Program-made: the position numbers and the translations under genes
In this document: one piece after another, positions 1 through 38,989 of the stretch
Layout: each line of letters opens with the position of its first letter
Numbering within the stretch: position 1 is the first letter of the stretch
Notes under the pieces: generated by a model
The model's database searches: none
What the model was told of the DNA's origin: nothing
What the model saw: the letters and a program-made list of their open reading frames with translations, nothing else
Assembly: GCA_036850595.1 (NCBI GenBank)
Contig: CM072148.1
Span: 24,603,352 to 24,667,351, forward strand
Reading direction: 5' to 3'
From: Rhyacichthys aspro
Lineage: Eukaryota > Chordata > Actinopteri > Gobiiformes > Rhyacichthyidae
DNA length: 64,000 bases

Positions 1-40
1 AATTGAAAATCTCTATCATAGTATTCAATGTCTTTTTATT

Positions 41-2015
41 CCCTCAGTGAAGTTGGCACCCCATATAAATGAAATATCATGAAATATCATACCATTCATT
101 TGTGCTGTGTTTGTGCTGATTTGTGCCGCAAAAAATAACATTTGTGCTGGTTTTGTATCTGAGATATTAAGGATTATTTTATTGACGATGTTACGTAATT
201 TTCCACCCCATATTAACGAAATCACACCAAACCAGTGTCATTCATTTGTGCTGGGTTTGTGCTGGGTTTGTGCCGGTTTGTGCCGTTAAAATAAACGCTC
301 TAACTGCTTTCGGTCGCGAGATATAACAAAAACATTTTCCGGTGCGGTGACGTCACTTCCACCCCATGTCATCCAAATCACACCAAACCAGTGTCATTCG
401 TTTGTGCTCGATTTGTGCCGGTTTGAGCCGTTAAAGTGACAAGCTATAATAATATACAAACTGTGAACAGGTCTGAAATATATTTATAGATACTGTTATT
501 CCGATTGTTTCTTTTGTTTGTTTTTTCTACCCAGTGTGGGTATAATGTATAATATTGGACAATATATTTATTTTCTTATTTTCTTACTTTTATTTCTATG
601 GCTCGAAATAAACTGATCAATCAAATCAAAGTTTATCTATTTGCCTTGCTTGATGTTTTTTTTTTTTTTTTGCTTGGAAATAATAAAGTTTCGGCGCTGT
701 GACATCACTCTCCATCCCAAGTCTTCCAAATAACACCAACTGCAGCGCCTTTTGTTTGTGCTTGCTTTGTGTCAAAGAAAGAAACTAAAAGAAAGAAATA
801 CATTAAATCCATCTCAGATGTAATAGAGAGCTTGTCCAGATTGGACGCCTGTGACATCAAACTATCGCGAGAGCTCTAGTGTGTGTTGGAAAAGTTCTCA
901 CGCTATTGTGATGTCAGTTTGCACAGCGTTGCAATCAAGCTCGCTGGAGCACAGATTTGGTGCTGGCGTCATTGAAATATTACAGCAATAAAATAAGAAA
1001 AATTAAAACATAACTAGCCATTGTTAAATAAACCTGTAGTGGGACTGATGCTTCATTTTAAATAAAAAATAAATAAAAAAGTGGTGTCTTGAATACTGTT
1101 GTTCCCCCTGTCCCCTTAAAAACATGTATTTACGCCAAGCAGAAGAGATTTTTTATGTCAACGACATTACAATTCAATACGAGGAGGATGAGTTATATTA
1201 GGTTTTGTAGATTTCTCATTATCTCATTATTTATTTTCAGATGATGGGTCCCATGAGGACCTAACAGAAGGGGTGGGACTTCAACACTCTCTTTGAAATG
1301 GTTACCAATATAAAAAGCTACCTTTACCAACTTTATATCATAAATTGGCAAAATGGCCAGCAGTCTACAATATGTCTAAAATATCTTAAAACACAACTCA
1401 CCTCACAGCAATTATGTTAAATATACAAAAGCCTTGTAACACCGTCACTCAGATTACTCCACACGGTACCACATTTAGGCTATTATCAGTTTTGAATAAG
1501 AAACACATAACTCAATAATAACTGGCATTAAATACTTGTTTCAACAAACAAGAATATAAACAAAAGGTATTAGTAAACACGGCAACACTCTAGCATGTCC
1601 TTGATGCATGAGAGACGGTAGGTTCAATTTATTGCAACGCTGTGCAAACTGACATCACAATAGCGTGAGAGCTTTTCGCTCTCACCATAGTTTGATGTCA
1701 ATGGTGACATCACAGCGGTGAAACTTTATTCATTATTTCCAAGCAAGGCAAGAAGATAGACTTGTTATTTTAACGGCACAAACCGGCACAAACCCAGCAC
1801 AAACCCAGCACAAATGAATGACACTGGTTTGGTGTGATTTCGTTAATATGGGGTGGAAAATTACGTAACATTGTCAATAAAATAATCCATAATATCTCAG
1901 ATACAAAACCAGCACAAATGTTCTTTTTTGCGGCACAAATCAACACAAACACAGCACGAACGAATGGTACAGTTTTCATGATATTTCATTTATATGGGGT
2001 GCCAACTTCACGGAG
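41..2015. mobile_element. Foldback-type DNA element with long inverted repeats and 11-bp target duplication
   Basis: The terminal arms 41-298 and 1765-2015 are near-identical inverted repeats. Inner segments 631-707 and 835-933 also pair with 1694-1761 and 1631-1710. The left arm carries an extra degenerate direct copy (about 355-435) of its own inner end. Both ends are flanked by GTCTTTTTATT (30-40 and 2016-2026). No transposase is visible, so it is non-autonomous. Long inverted repeats with a 9-11 bp duplication are typical of Mutator-like or foldback elements. Confidence 0.75.
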
Positions 2016-2310
2016 GTCTTTTTATTGGGCAGGCAGCGGGTTGTGCTTCTGAACATAATGATGTAAAAAAAAATAAAAAAAATAAAAAACCTGATTTTAG
2101 TGCTTCTGACAGTGAAACACACTCTCTGTCAAACCTGGTTTAGTAAAATGAAAAATTTTATATTATCCCCTGTTGAAGAACTCTGACTCTGTTTACACCA
2201 GGCACAAACGTTTGACAACATCTCCAGTGTTTTTGTCACATGTGAATACTCTCATTGAATCCTAAATGTGCCCTCAGATCAGTTCAGGATGTACATGGAA
2301 AAGGCCTGGG

Positions 2311-2372
<62 letters not shown>
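2311..2372. repeat. (TAA)n microsatellite
   Basis: About 20 uninterrupted ATA/TAA units in gria2 sequence left of the last visible exon. Confidence 0.97.
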
Positions 2373-2373
<1 letters not shown>

Positions 2374-2739
2374 TGACTATTAAGTGATCAAGAAAATGGC
2401 CACTCAGTCTTGGACTGAAGAGGTTGCAAGTAAATGCCAGGTGTGATCAGAAGCATTAGAGTTGGGCTGAGTAGCTAAAAAAAAAAAAGTTATATTTTTT
2501 TTTGTTGTAAAACTGAACAAAGTCAAGGCCTTTTTCTTTCATCAGGATGGGAATTTAGTTGCTGCTCCACCATGCCACGTTGTCTATGAACTAAAGTGAT
2601 TCCCCCTAACATTCCTGGGACTTGCCTTAATTCAGTTTTACATCTGAGTATTCATTTATTTATTTTACAAATCACAGCAACCACCTCTCACCAATGGCCA
2701 GAGGTGGTAACTATGGAGGATACAAACCACAGATGAAAT

Positions 2740-3082
2740 CATCAGGGTAGGTGGATAATTATAACAACGGGTTTAGCTGCCATGCCCCATTCAACACACT
2801 GACATACTGCACCATCATAAACCTTTACTGCACTAAAGATTAGAGAAAACACTTTTGTCTGTGTGATATGCCCAGAGCTGCACACACTCTGAGTCATCAC
2901 CATCAGTTGTGACCCAGCAGTATGTTAATTTGATTTCTGCCGTTACTATACTCCTGTACTATAAAAAGTGTTGGTTAAAGCTTTCTGAACAAGGAGAAGG
3001 GCAGTATGCTATGCAGCAGCTTAGTCAAGTGAATGGTACATGGCTTTTTGGTTGGCTAGCATTGTTATACTGATCCACCCAC

Positions 3083-3089
<7 letters not shown>
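2740..3089 (-). promoter_or_regulatory. gria2 R/G-site RNA-editing hairpin with enlarged loop
   Basis: Two 29-nt arms on the minus strand, 3061-3089 (exon end plus intron start) and 2740-2768 (intron). Paired antiparallel they give 23 Watson-Crick pairs, 3 G-U pairs and 3 mismatches. One mismatch is A opposite C exactly at the edited adenosine (3084), as in the mammalian GluA2 R/G hairpin. The arms match the mammalian arms as I know them. The loop is 292 nt (2769-3060) instead of a few nucleotides. The tetranucleotide GCTA, part of the usual pentaloop, occurs at both loop ends, suggesting an insertion into the loop. Confidence 0.82.
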
Positions 3090-29208
<26,119 letters not shown>

Positions 29209-29230
29209 CGGCTCAGTGTTTGGCGTCTGC

Positions 29231-29250
29231 AGCGCTGTCCGAGCTCAAAC
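29231..29250 (-). promoter_or_regulatory. RE1/NRSF-like partial site in gria2 5' region
   Basis: On the minus strand it reads TTGAGCTCGGACAGCGCT. The GGACAGCGC half matches the REST/NRSF RE1 right half and TTGAGC resembles the left half, but the halves are about 3 nt closer than canonical. Mammalian GRIA2 is a known REST target with an RE1 near its start, which makes the match plausible but not proven. Confidence 0.3.
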
Positions 29251-29331
29251 CATCATGTTGTGTTTCAGACGCGGAGCTCTGCGGATGCGTGCCTCCTCAA
29301 AGGAACGCGCGTGCTGCAGCTGCGGCTGAGC

Positions 29332-29367
29332 TGGGGGCGCGCACCAAGGATGGCCCGGAAACAGCAG
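29332..29367 (+). repeat. 36-bp sequence duplicated in gria2 intron 1
   Basis: Lies in the GC-rich stretch upstream of the gria2 start codon, probably 5' UTR or promoter. Partner copy at 27765-27800. Confidence 0.9.
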
Positions 29368-29506
29368 CACTCTGCCGATTACAATGTAATAATGCACTCG
29401 TAGAGAATGTCAGAAAAATACCCTATAACGTACACACACAAATCTGATATTTACAAGTCTTATACAAATTAATAATAATGATTAACGGAACATTTGGCGC
29501 CTACTG

Positions 29507-29514
29507 TGACGTCA
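29507..29514. promoter_or_regulatory. Full CRE palindrome upstream of gria2 exon 1
   Basis: TGACGTCA lies about 300 bp upstream of the gria2 start codon. Perfect cAMP-response elements bind CREB/ATF proteins. Its position near a GC-rich first exon is consistent with a promoter role; the transcription start is not known. Confidence 0.4.
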
Positions 29515-29693
29515 GTGTGTCTTCATTTATTTTAACCGTTCATACATGAACATGATGGTAATTTCATCTGAATGTAAGCACATTCTTATATTGTGAGAAC
29601 AATATACAGCCTGTATCTGAAAAAAAAATAAAATAAAATAAAACACATGGATGAATCCCTCTTTCAGCAGTAGACAATGATACAGACTATGTA

Positions 29694-31232
29694 CTGAACA
29701 AAAATATAAATGCAACACTTTTGTTTTTGCTCCCATTTTTCATGAGCTAAACTCAACTCACTTTATATATGTACACAAAATGCAAATTTCTCATATTGTT
29801 TTCAAATCTGTCTAAATCTGTGTTAGTGACCACTTCTCTTTTGCCGAGATAATCCATCCACCTGACCGGTGTGGCATAATAAAAAGCCACTCTAAAATTT
29901 GCAGTTTTACTGTATTGGTGGGTCCGGGGGTGTGTGTGTGGGGGGTCCTTCACATAGAGTTGATCAGGTTATTGACTGTGGCCTGTGGAGTGTTGGTCCA
30001 TTCCTCTTCAATGGCTGTGTGAAGTTGCTGGATATTGACAGGAACTGGAACACGCTGTCGTATATGCTGATCCAGAGCATCCCAAACATGCTCAATGGGT
30101 GACATGTACGGTGAGTATGCTGTCCATGCAAGAACTGGGATGTTTTCAGCTTCCAGGAATTGTATACAGATCCTTGCAACATGGTAGCCTGGCCAGCCAG
30201 ATGGCTTTCTCATTGTATTACATACAGAGAAAGTCAGTCTGGGATTGTGGGGTTTTAACAGGATTTCAAGACGGGACCATGGACAGAACTGACGCTCACT
30301 GAGTAAACCAAAATGAGAAACCACGGATGTGACGTAAGGAAAGCAAAACTGATTCTAGCTGTCAACAAACCACAGCATACACCAGCATGGCTGGAGAAAG
30401 AAGATGCTTCGGTGATGGTGAATGACTTCAGGAGCAGGAGCAGAAATCAGGAAAAGCCATCTGGCTGGCCAGGCTAGCAACATGGGGCCGTGTATTATCA
30501 GGCTGTAACATGAGGTGATGGTTGTGGATGAATGGCACAACAATGGGCCTCAGGATCTCATCACGGTATCTCTGTGCATTCAAAATGCCATCAATAAAAT
30601 GCACCTGTGTTCATTGTCCATAACATACGCCTGCCCAAACCATAACCCCACCACCACCGTGGGCCACTCGATCCACAACGTTGACATCAGCAAACTGCTC
30701 ACCCATACATGCTGTCTACCATCTGCCCTGTACAGTGAAAACCAGGATATATCCGTTAAGAGAAAACCTCTCCAAAGTGCCAGTTGCTATCGAATGTGAG
30801 CATTGGCCCACTCAAGTCGGTTACGACGACAAGCTGCAGTCAGGTTGAGACTCCAATGACAACGAAAAGCATGCAGAAGAGCTTCCCTGAGACAGTTTTG
30901 GACAGTTTGTGCAGAAATTCTGTGGTTATGCAAACCAATTGTTGCAGTAGCTGTCCGAGTGGCTGGTCTCAGACGATCTTGGAGGTAAAGATGCTGGATG
31001 TTGAGGTCTGGGCTGGTGTGATTACACTTGGTCTGCGGTTGTGAGGCCAGTTGGATGTACTGCCAAATTCTCTGAAATGCCTTTGGAAATGGCTTGTGGT
31101 AGAGAAATGAATATTAAATTCACAGGCAACAGCTCTGGTGGACATTCATGCAGTCAGTGTGTCAACTGCACGCTCCCTCAAATCTTGCAACATCTGTCAC
31201 ATTGTGCTGTGTGATAAAACTGCACATTTATC
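29694..31232 (-). mobile_element. Decayed Tc1/mariner-like transposon
   Basis: The left end CTGAACAAAAATATAAATGC follows TA and is a familiar Tc1-like terminal repeat that continues to about 29910. A minus frame at 29950-30324 holds the transposase end SPYMSPIEHVWDALDQHIRQ, whose E is the third catalytic residue. Further frame-shifted transposase text covers 30500-31200. The right terminal repeat is cut short near 31232. Inactive. Confidence 0.8.
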
Positions 31233-31389
31233 ATTTTAAACATGAACAATATAGATATGGAAAGTAAAAAGAAAATACAAAACAGTTGCAGTAGTTAGGG
31301 TGCTTGAAATGGTAAAGTGCTCAAGTTCTTGTTTTTAAAAATGTTTTAGAGTTCAACGGTTGGACAAATTAATTCTTCAAATAGCGAGG

Positions 31390-32630
31390 TATGCAGAGTC
31401 TTTTAAGATTCACATTGTGAGAAGAGTGGATGCTGAGGGTCTGTCATGATTTTTCTTGCTTTTGTGAGGACTGCCATCCTATATACAGACTGTAATGGCT
31501 CATAGTCCTTCTCACCCACGATCTTCAGTGCACATTTATGAATCTGAGACCGTTTGTTTCTTAGTTGCAATGTCAGATCATGTACCATGTTGTGATTCCA
31601 AACCGAATGATGCTCTCCAGTGTGGCTTGATAGATCATCAGCATAATTGGTCTGCCCACTACAGAACCTCAGTTGCCTTAAAAAGTACAGTCTCTTTTAT
31701 AGTTTGTTTGTTTGTTACTGAGGTTTTCAACATGTATATTCTAAGAGAGAATGCTATCAATTCTGCACTCCTAAATATTTATATGAAGACACTTGACAGA
31801 TACTTGGTTCTTAAAAACCACTGAACCACTGGAACATGTTCCATCACCTGCCTTTAGTCAAAGACCATTTCTTGTGTTTGGGTAACATTTAAAAGTAGGT
31901 GGTTGGAGTCACACCATTCTGTACAAGCATTTATCTCCTCATAGCTGTCCTTGTACAACAGGCTCAGATTAACTGTGTCATTGGCATATTTCAATATATA
32001 ATTATTTGGATTTCTCTTCCTGCAATAATTTGTGTACAATGTAAACAATAATGGTGACATTACACAGCCTTGTGTAACTCTTCTGATACTATATTTAGCC
32101 TCTGACAGTGCCTGGTTAACCCTAACTTTGTGTTATGCTGTTAAAAAAATTATAAAACAATCTATTAAAAGTTGGATGTATGTCCATGTTCTTAAGCTTT
32201 TCTAAAGTAATCGAGCTTGCATCGTATTGAACGCAAAACTAAATTCTATAAAAATAATTCCAGCTTCCAGCTAGGGTTTTGTATTCTCTTTACAATTGAG
32301 GTGGAGAATGCTTAGAATAGCCTCAGTGCTACGCTTTTGCTTATTGGCAAAGAGACAGACATCTACCTCCTTTTTGAGAAAGCCCACAACAGTTTTCTCA
32401 AAGCACTTCTTAGAAGTCAAAGCAACCTGATGAAAGTAATTGTTCACTATGGCACAGATCTTTTTGGGCAGAGGTGTTATTATAGACTTTTTCTGTAAAG
32501 ATGGCACTGCAAGGGTGTTGTAATATGAAACACCACACTGAGGCCTCTCTTATGCACATTTTTTTTCATAAAAAAGTTGGCAGTCCATCTGGGCCTGGAG
32601 ACTTGTTAGTGTGCATGTGTCTAAAATTAC
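31390..32630 (-). mobile_element. Decayed L2/Rex-like LINE fragment
   Basis: Minus frames: PSLQKKSIITPLPKK and a NKQKRSTEAI stretch (32271-32507), SPLLFTLYTN then KYANDTVNLSLLYKD (31854-32060), and a C-terminal NKRSQIHKCALKIVG, DPQHPLFSQCES (31403-31588). The catalytic YADD box reads YAND, so the reverse transcriptase is dead even without its frameshifts. Confidence 0.7.
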
Positions 32631-32639
32631 ACTAAGCAC

Positions 32640-33980
32640 TGGCAAGTGTCATCCATGTTAAGCAGTGCTTGCAATGTATTATATGAACATTTTTGTACTT
32701 TCCAATTAATACCAAGAGATGGCAGCACAAAACTGCAGCTCAACAATAGAGAAGAAAAGAACATTGTATTTGCACTATTTTGAAAGCATGATTAATAATC
32801 CTGGATGATAAGCCTGGAGCTAGCTAAAAGTGGCACAGCAAACTGAAAATGCCTCAAATTAGTATTGATGGCTTTGTACAATAGCTACACTTTAGGAGTT
32901 TTGGTCAAAATAATAATGACATCAACCATGGTATAACTCTACATGGTATAACACAGTAGTTTTCTACAATACTTGATTAACAGAAATATGTGAATCAATG
33001 ACAAACAAGTCACCACAAAATATTTTTAATACATCATACTTAATGAACATTAACAACTTTAAAAACTGCTGCAAGTTTATAAATTATAACATCTAGGAAC
33101 TGAGGGGCCAGATTTTTAAATTCAAAAGCACAAGGCGACTGGCTAATAGGAGATTCAATTTTCGGGCAGTCCAAAGACTGAGCCATAGCAAAAGGGTCTG
33201 GACAAGCCACAAAAAGTCTGAACCTGAATTATTGGAAGGTGGAAGGTGTTTGTGCCAGAAGTAAAAGCACAGAGCAGATATCCGGTCATTAAGACACCTT
33301 TGAATGAAAAAAATCCCAAATAATAATAGAAAAACAACAGATGCTTTGTACCGTACAAACATTTCTCTCACTTCTCTGTGAATGTGAGCTCAGCATTTTG
33401 TATGTAGCCTAAAGTTAAGCGTGATGATTTGTGTACTCTCAATGGTGAAGTTTTATTTTGAAACACTATGTGACCTCTGACCTAATGTATGGCCCTTGAT
33501 ACACAGGAAGAGCAATAAAAAGTCCCAATCGCACAACAGGACTGATGTGTTTTCCTCCATAGTCAAGTTTTCTATTCAGTGTAACTAGAGTGCTGAAGTG
33601 TGTTCATCTCTGACAGCAGGTTATGGGCCCAGAAACTCCAGTATTTAAGTTTTGAAAGGTTAAAGCCGCTAAAAGGACTCTTCAAATGGCATGTTAGCAA
33701 GGACTTGCTTGCTACACCATATGGACAGAAAGAATGGAGCAGTCAAGAAGCAGTTGGTTCTGGCTACTAATACTTCAACAGAGGCAAAAAATGGTATGAA
33801 TTGTCAGAGACAAAATTTCTAGGACATTTTACAAGGGCTTGAAGAAAGTATTTTATAGGAGCCATATAAAGATGACAAGGAAGACAGACTGAAAAATGCA
33901 GAAGCTAATACAATTTCTGGATGATAGAAGTCGGAGTTTGGTCATGAAATAAAGGCATTACAGATTTTACTGACATACGT
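32640..33980. other. Intergenic, nothing recognised
   Basis: AT-rich sequence between transposon remnants. Short hydrophobic frames at 33093-33371 look like chance frames. No exon of gria2 or glrb recognised. Confidence 0.45.
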
Positions 33981-33984
33981 ATTA

Positions 33985-34572
33985 CAGTGGTCCCTCGTTT
34001 ATCGCGGGGGTTACGTTCTAAAAATAACCCGCAATAGGCGAAATCCGCGAAGTAGTCAGCTTTATTTTTAACAATTATTATATATGTTTTAAGGCTGTAA
34101 AACCACTCAACACACACTTTATACACTTTTCTCAGACAGGCATTAACATTTTCTCACATTTCTCTCTTGTTTAAACACTCTCAAAGTTCAAACCTTAGCA
34201 TCTTCCTCTGCCTTTTGGGTGCGACCGCAGGTGCCTTTGTCGGTGCAGAATGTTTCGTCGACATTGTGGGTTTTGTCGGGGAGAAAACTTGCAAACATAC
34301 AGCACTTCAGAGTCACACTGCTAGCGATCGAACATTTATGTAAATTTGGCAAGCCGAACGCATTCTGTACTGTACAGGAGACACGGCACGGAGGAGATTG
34401 ATTGACAATGGTCTACAGTCCCTTAGCCAATCAGGACGCAGAACCCAATGCGCGAGTTCTCCCTTAGCCAATCAGGACGCACAACACAATGCGCGTTCAT
34501 ACGCTGCAAAAAAAAAAAAAAAAGCATGCAAAATTGCACTAAAAAAATCCATGTTATAGTGAGGGACAGCTG
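33985..34572. mobile_element. TA-flanked miniature DNA element (Tigger/mariner type)
   Basis: Left end CAGTGGTCCCTCGTTTATCG, right end ATAGTGAGGGACAGCTG in inverse; TA at 33983-33984 and 34573-34574. Text such as AACCCGCAATAGGCGAAATC matches a widespread vertebrate miniature family. No transposase frame. Confidence 0.7.
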
Positions 34573-35220
34573 TATACAGGAAAATATAGTAAGCCTTTAC
34601 ACTGAACTTACCAACCTACAAGTTAGAGCACTGACAAATGCAGGTGAAACAATGAGCTATCATTTACTGATGATGTACTATAGCTATGATGATAAAGGGG
34701 CTACCGAAGTCATTCAAACCATTTGCAATTCATGTGACTCAAAGTAATGAAACAATGCCGTAAAATTTTAAACAAAATTGTACAGCTTTATAGAAAATGT
34801 ATGCGGAGTAAACAGAGGACAATATAATGAAAGCATGAGCAAAACCGTATCCCAAGTGGATGGAAGGGATAGTGAGCATTTATATACAGACTGAAAGGGC
34901 ACAAAGCCAGAGCATGTCAGAGTTGGTGGTGTAGTCACTCTAAAAGCACCACAAACTGAGAGATAAAAAGCAGATAAAAACAGAGACAACAAGTTTCCAA
35001 GGATGAGATGAGCAACAAGGCATGCTTTCCTGACTAGTGACAGAAACACAGATATCCATCCATGGCATGGTGTCAAGATGAAAGGCCTTCTGGCAGACAC
35101 GGGCAGAAACTTTGCATATAATCACAGACATAACCATGTTCAAAAGCTTCAAAGAGACTTTCAATGGTGAGACACACTGTGCTGAGGAGCATGTTGTACA
35201 TCACATCTTACCCAGAGGAT

Positions 35221-35275
35221 CTCTGGGGGCAGCAGTGGCTCATGAGGTAGAGCAGGTCAACTTACTTGACACCTT
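35221..35275 (+). repeat. tRNA-like SINE head, weak
   Basis: GGGGGCAGCAGTGGCTCATG AGGTAGAGC resembles the A-box head of fish tRNA-derived SINEs. No convincing B box follows, so it is a truncated copy or chance. Confidence 0.3.
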
Positions 35276-35939
35276 ACTTTATGCTTACAGAAAGAAAACC
35301 AAACATTTCTAGGATGCAAAAATTTGTATCAGTGTGCTATTACAGGCATGGCAAAGAGAAGTTAGATACAAGGGGCCGTATCTTCACGATCTTAATGCAG
35401 ACGGCAGGTTTAAAGAAGCTGACAGCATTGTGTAGGTGTGAAATATGGTTCTGTTGTAGCTGTTAGTTGTCTGGTTAGGACACAGAGTCGTAGTCCTAAA
35501 CGCCTCTCTATTTTTTCTTTTGGAACATCACACTCCATAGAGACTGTGTCTATCCCTCGAGTGCCCAGATATTTTTAATAGTCAAACGCAGGCCCCTGTA
35601 GAAACCTAATACCAATAAATAACACACCTAACTTAGATTTAGGCAAACATAACACAGTTGTCAATTGCTGATTACTAGGCAAATTAGAAGTGTTTGTGTT
35701 TGTGAAAGCATAAGCACCTGGATGACATTAAATTTTCTTCACTGAGGTGATAATTCTATGCCCAAGAAATCTAAGAGACACAATATTAGACCAAAAAGTC
35801 AATTTAGATGGTGTTTTAGATTTATGCTTTAAACACACATAAACCAAGATTGTAAAATGGCTTTTTTTCATGTGCGCAACATAGGCAAGATTAGGATTAT
35901 TTTATCCAAAAGTGATGCTGAAAAACTAATCCATGCATT

Positions 35940-36790
35940 TGTTAGCTCCTTAAAAAGTTTTTAGCTCATCCAAAATGCAGCAGCTAGAATACTTACAGGA
36001 ACAAAATGACAAGAGCACATTACCCCAGTGTTAGCATTTCTTCAATGGCTTCCAATTGAATTCAGAATTAATCCTTCTCCTCCATCAGTGGAAGGCCCTG
36101 TCCTATCTCAAACATTATAGTGCCTTTCTGTCCTAATTGAGTGCTTTGTTAGAGTTTCCAAAAGTACAATGGGATGTGGAGCCTTCAGTTACCAAAATCC
36201 TGTTTTATGGAATCAGCTCCCAGCTCACGTTAGACAGTCTGTACATTTAAGGTTAGGCTTAAGACTTTTCTTTTTGTTTGGGCTTATGGTCAGGCTATAT
36301 AGATTAACTGTGATTTTCTTGGCCTATACAATGACAATTGACACATTGAGTTTCTATACTCAGGCTCTGCCTCACTTTATTGCTATTACAATAATATTTA
36401 CATTTCTAGTTACTTCGTCGCTTTTTACAAGTTGTCGCTCTTTCCAGATGTCTGGCCTGCTGTTAGACGTCCCAGTGTTGACTTGACTTAGCTGTGCCCC
36501 ATCTGTGATCCTGTCCCGACCCATGGACCCCTATTGACCCCTATTGACCCCGGTTCCTCTCACTCAGATTAACTGTTCCTGCTGAGATTACCATGGACTA
36601 TATCCATATTAATCTTTCATTCATTGTACATATGACTATCTGTCAATGACACATCTATTGCACGGCCTGTCTGTTCTGGGAGTGCAACCCTCCTTCTGTG
36701 GTTCTTCCTGCTGTAGCAACATAGAGTGTGACCTGGGACCTTGTGTCATGTAAATTCAACCTCCCCAGGCCTCACCTTCAGGGGGAGAAG
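35940..36790 (+). mobile_element. L2-like LINE 3' end
   Basis: ATCCAAAATGCAGCAGCTAG, TTCAATGGCTTCCAATTGAATT, then GAFSYQNPVLWNQLPAHVRQ (36176-36240): the end of an L2-type reverse-transcriptase frame, followed by its 3' UTR. Truncated 5'. Confidence 0.65.
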
Positions 36791-36799
36791 TGAAAACTA

Positions 36800-38980
36800 C
36801 CCACCAAATGGAATGTGTTGATTAACTGGTGTCGTTAATATGTCAATTTTCACACAGAGGAGTCTTAAATTTCAGAGACCAGTGTTTGTGGAGCCATGGA
36901 CCAGACAGAGATAAGCAATGGAATGTCTTTCAAGTTTGTCTGATAGGTAACAGACACTTCAGTCTTTGCTTCCATCTACAGGACACCGTTAAAGTGGTCA
37001 TTACACTCTGGAAACCTTGGAACAAACAAAACTCATGTAAGAAATAAAAGGGACAATAATGACTTTTTCTTTCCAATCTAACAGGTCTTCAGGATCCCAG
37101 CGGACGTGAGACTGCTTGATTTATGGTCCGCTACAACAAAATAAAATGAATTAATAAAAGTGTCATATGTAACCATGTATTATTAACCTACATATAATCT
37201 GCACATGTAATCATGCATGCAGCTTTTTTTTTTTTTGATCATTTATCCTACGTTTGTGTTTAATGTGTTTATATGTCTTTTCTGTTCCTCTTTATTTTAT
37301 TGTGAGGTGATGGAATATCAGTAGTTTAACCTAACTTGCATATATTTGGCAAATTAGCCCGCCAAAGCGAAAAGTTACGCCTGCGTTATGCCTTCCCATT
37401 TAGAAATAAAAAAATGCCCAATATCCTTTGGTTCGCGGCTTTTTTCTTGCAACTTACTTACTACTTACTGCTTACTCCTTACTTCTTATTCACCGTTTTG
37501 TTGCTTATTCTTGTTACTGCTCTTTTTTTTTATTTAGCGGGGAACGTTTTGTTGCGGAACGCTTGTCTCCAGGACACACGTTTCGTGGGCCTGTTATCTG
37601 AGCACATCCTGTTACTTTGTAGTTGTCTGCTGTTGTCAGCAAGTGTTTTCTTTGGATATACTTTTTCAGTCCACTGTTTTTACTGAAGTTACTCCAAGCC
37701 TAATTTGAACTGTAATTGCTGTCGAACCTCGATTTTTCAAAACTTAGAATACATTTTTGTTCTACAAATATGGCCTGCAGTCTGCGTGGATTTACTTTCA
37801 ATAGCCTATGCCTGACTCCATCCATTGACCTCCAAGGGCCTGTGTCAAGAAACTTTCACTGGGAGACCAAAACCATATGGTCTCCAGCTTGACAACACTG
37901 CGGAGCTGTGTTCCCGGTCGTAGAGCCAGTCTGAAGGATTCCTGGAACCGAACAACGCAGGTGGCCTCTAGACGTCCCTGGAGCATCACTCTGGTAACGT
38001 CGTCTTGGAAACCCCAGCCTCTCGTCCTGCCTCCGCTCCAACCAAAGTAAGCCTGCACAGTTGATATAGAATTGCCGTCTTAGCAAATACGGCTATCTTT
38101 TACCACTTTAAAATAGTCATTCCTTTTTGCTCAACCGTAGCCAAATGCTGAAACCTAGTCTCGTTTTTGTTACAATAAGCTACCTCATTGATATTCCATC
38201 TCCCCTCAATCTACCTCCTTTATTTCGTGTCGTATAAGTTGTTACTCATACCACGTGTTATTCCCTTTATTCATTATTAAAATCCATCCCTTGTTAATCA
38301 TATTATCCTGTTCAATAAACCATATTTAATCTTATGTCCTTGTAAGGTTGTTTTTACCAATTAATGGGTTCTTACACTTTGTAAAAGTTCTTCCCCTTTA
38401 GATCAATTAAATATTGGCCATTAATTTGTTCTTGACGTAATCAAGTGGTGCCCCAGGATTATTCAAACTAATTATTCTTAGAATTAAGGCTAATAAATCC
38501 TACACTGCAGTTTCTCTTTTTTTCTCCTTTCTGCCTGTTTGTGTATTTACTGTCTTGTGTGTACATTTACTGTCTTTTTCTACTGTGATTTATTTACTCC
38601 TAAAATTCTGACAATTTCTTTCAAATTTTCTAAAAAGATACTTTCATTTACAAAACAAATTTATTAAATATTTTACTAAATATTTTTTAATATAGTATTG
38701 TAATTATTGTGGGCCATTTTCTTTTAATAAGGACTGATTTTTTTAATCTATCCCAGTGATTAGCTGGAGAAGTTTCACAATAATATTTGTGATTTTTCCC
38801 CACCCCAAACAATGTCTCTTAGTATTAGGCCCAGGGTTGATAGTTTAAACTGACAAAAAAAAAAAAAAAATACATACAGTAATTCAAAGTAATTTGTAAT
38901 TGTGATTGTTACTTATTCCAGGAAATCATATAAATATTTATTGTAGTAAAAAGAAATGGATGAAAAATGTGTCTATTGTC
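36800..38980. other. Intergenic, nothing recognised
   Basis: A 116-codon hydrophobic frame at 37336-37686 shows no family I know. It is rich in L, F and Y from T-rich DNA, so I treat it as chance. Confidence 0.4.
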
Positions 38981-38989
38981 TATCAGAGG

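Noticed and set aside
107..1979. Paired frames MFVLICAAK... and MISLIWGGK... at both ends of the first 2 kb
   Set aside because: They are mirror images produced by the inverted arms of the foldback element, with no family similarity.
1..3060. Possible gria2 flip/flop, M4 and C-tail exons at the left edge
   Set aside because: Looked for conserved flip/flop and M4 words on the minus strand and found none; the space is intron plus the foldback element. They should lie further left.
37336..37686. 116-codon hydrophobic frame
   Set aside because: T-rich DNA gives L/F/Y-rich frames by chance; no motif, no splice context, no partner exon.
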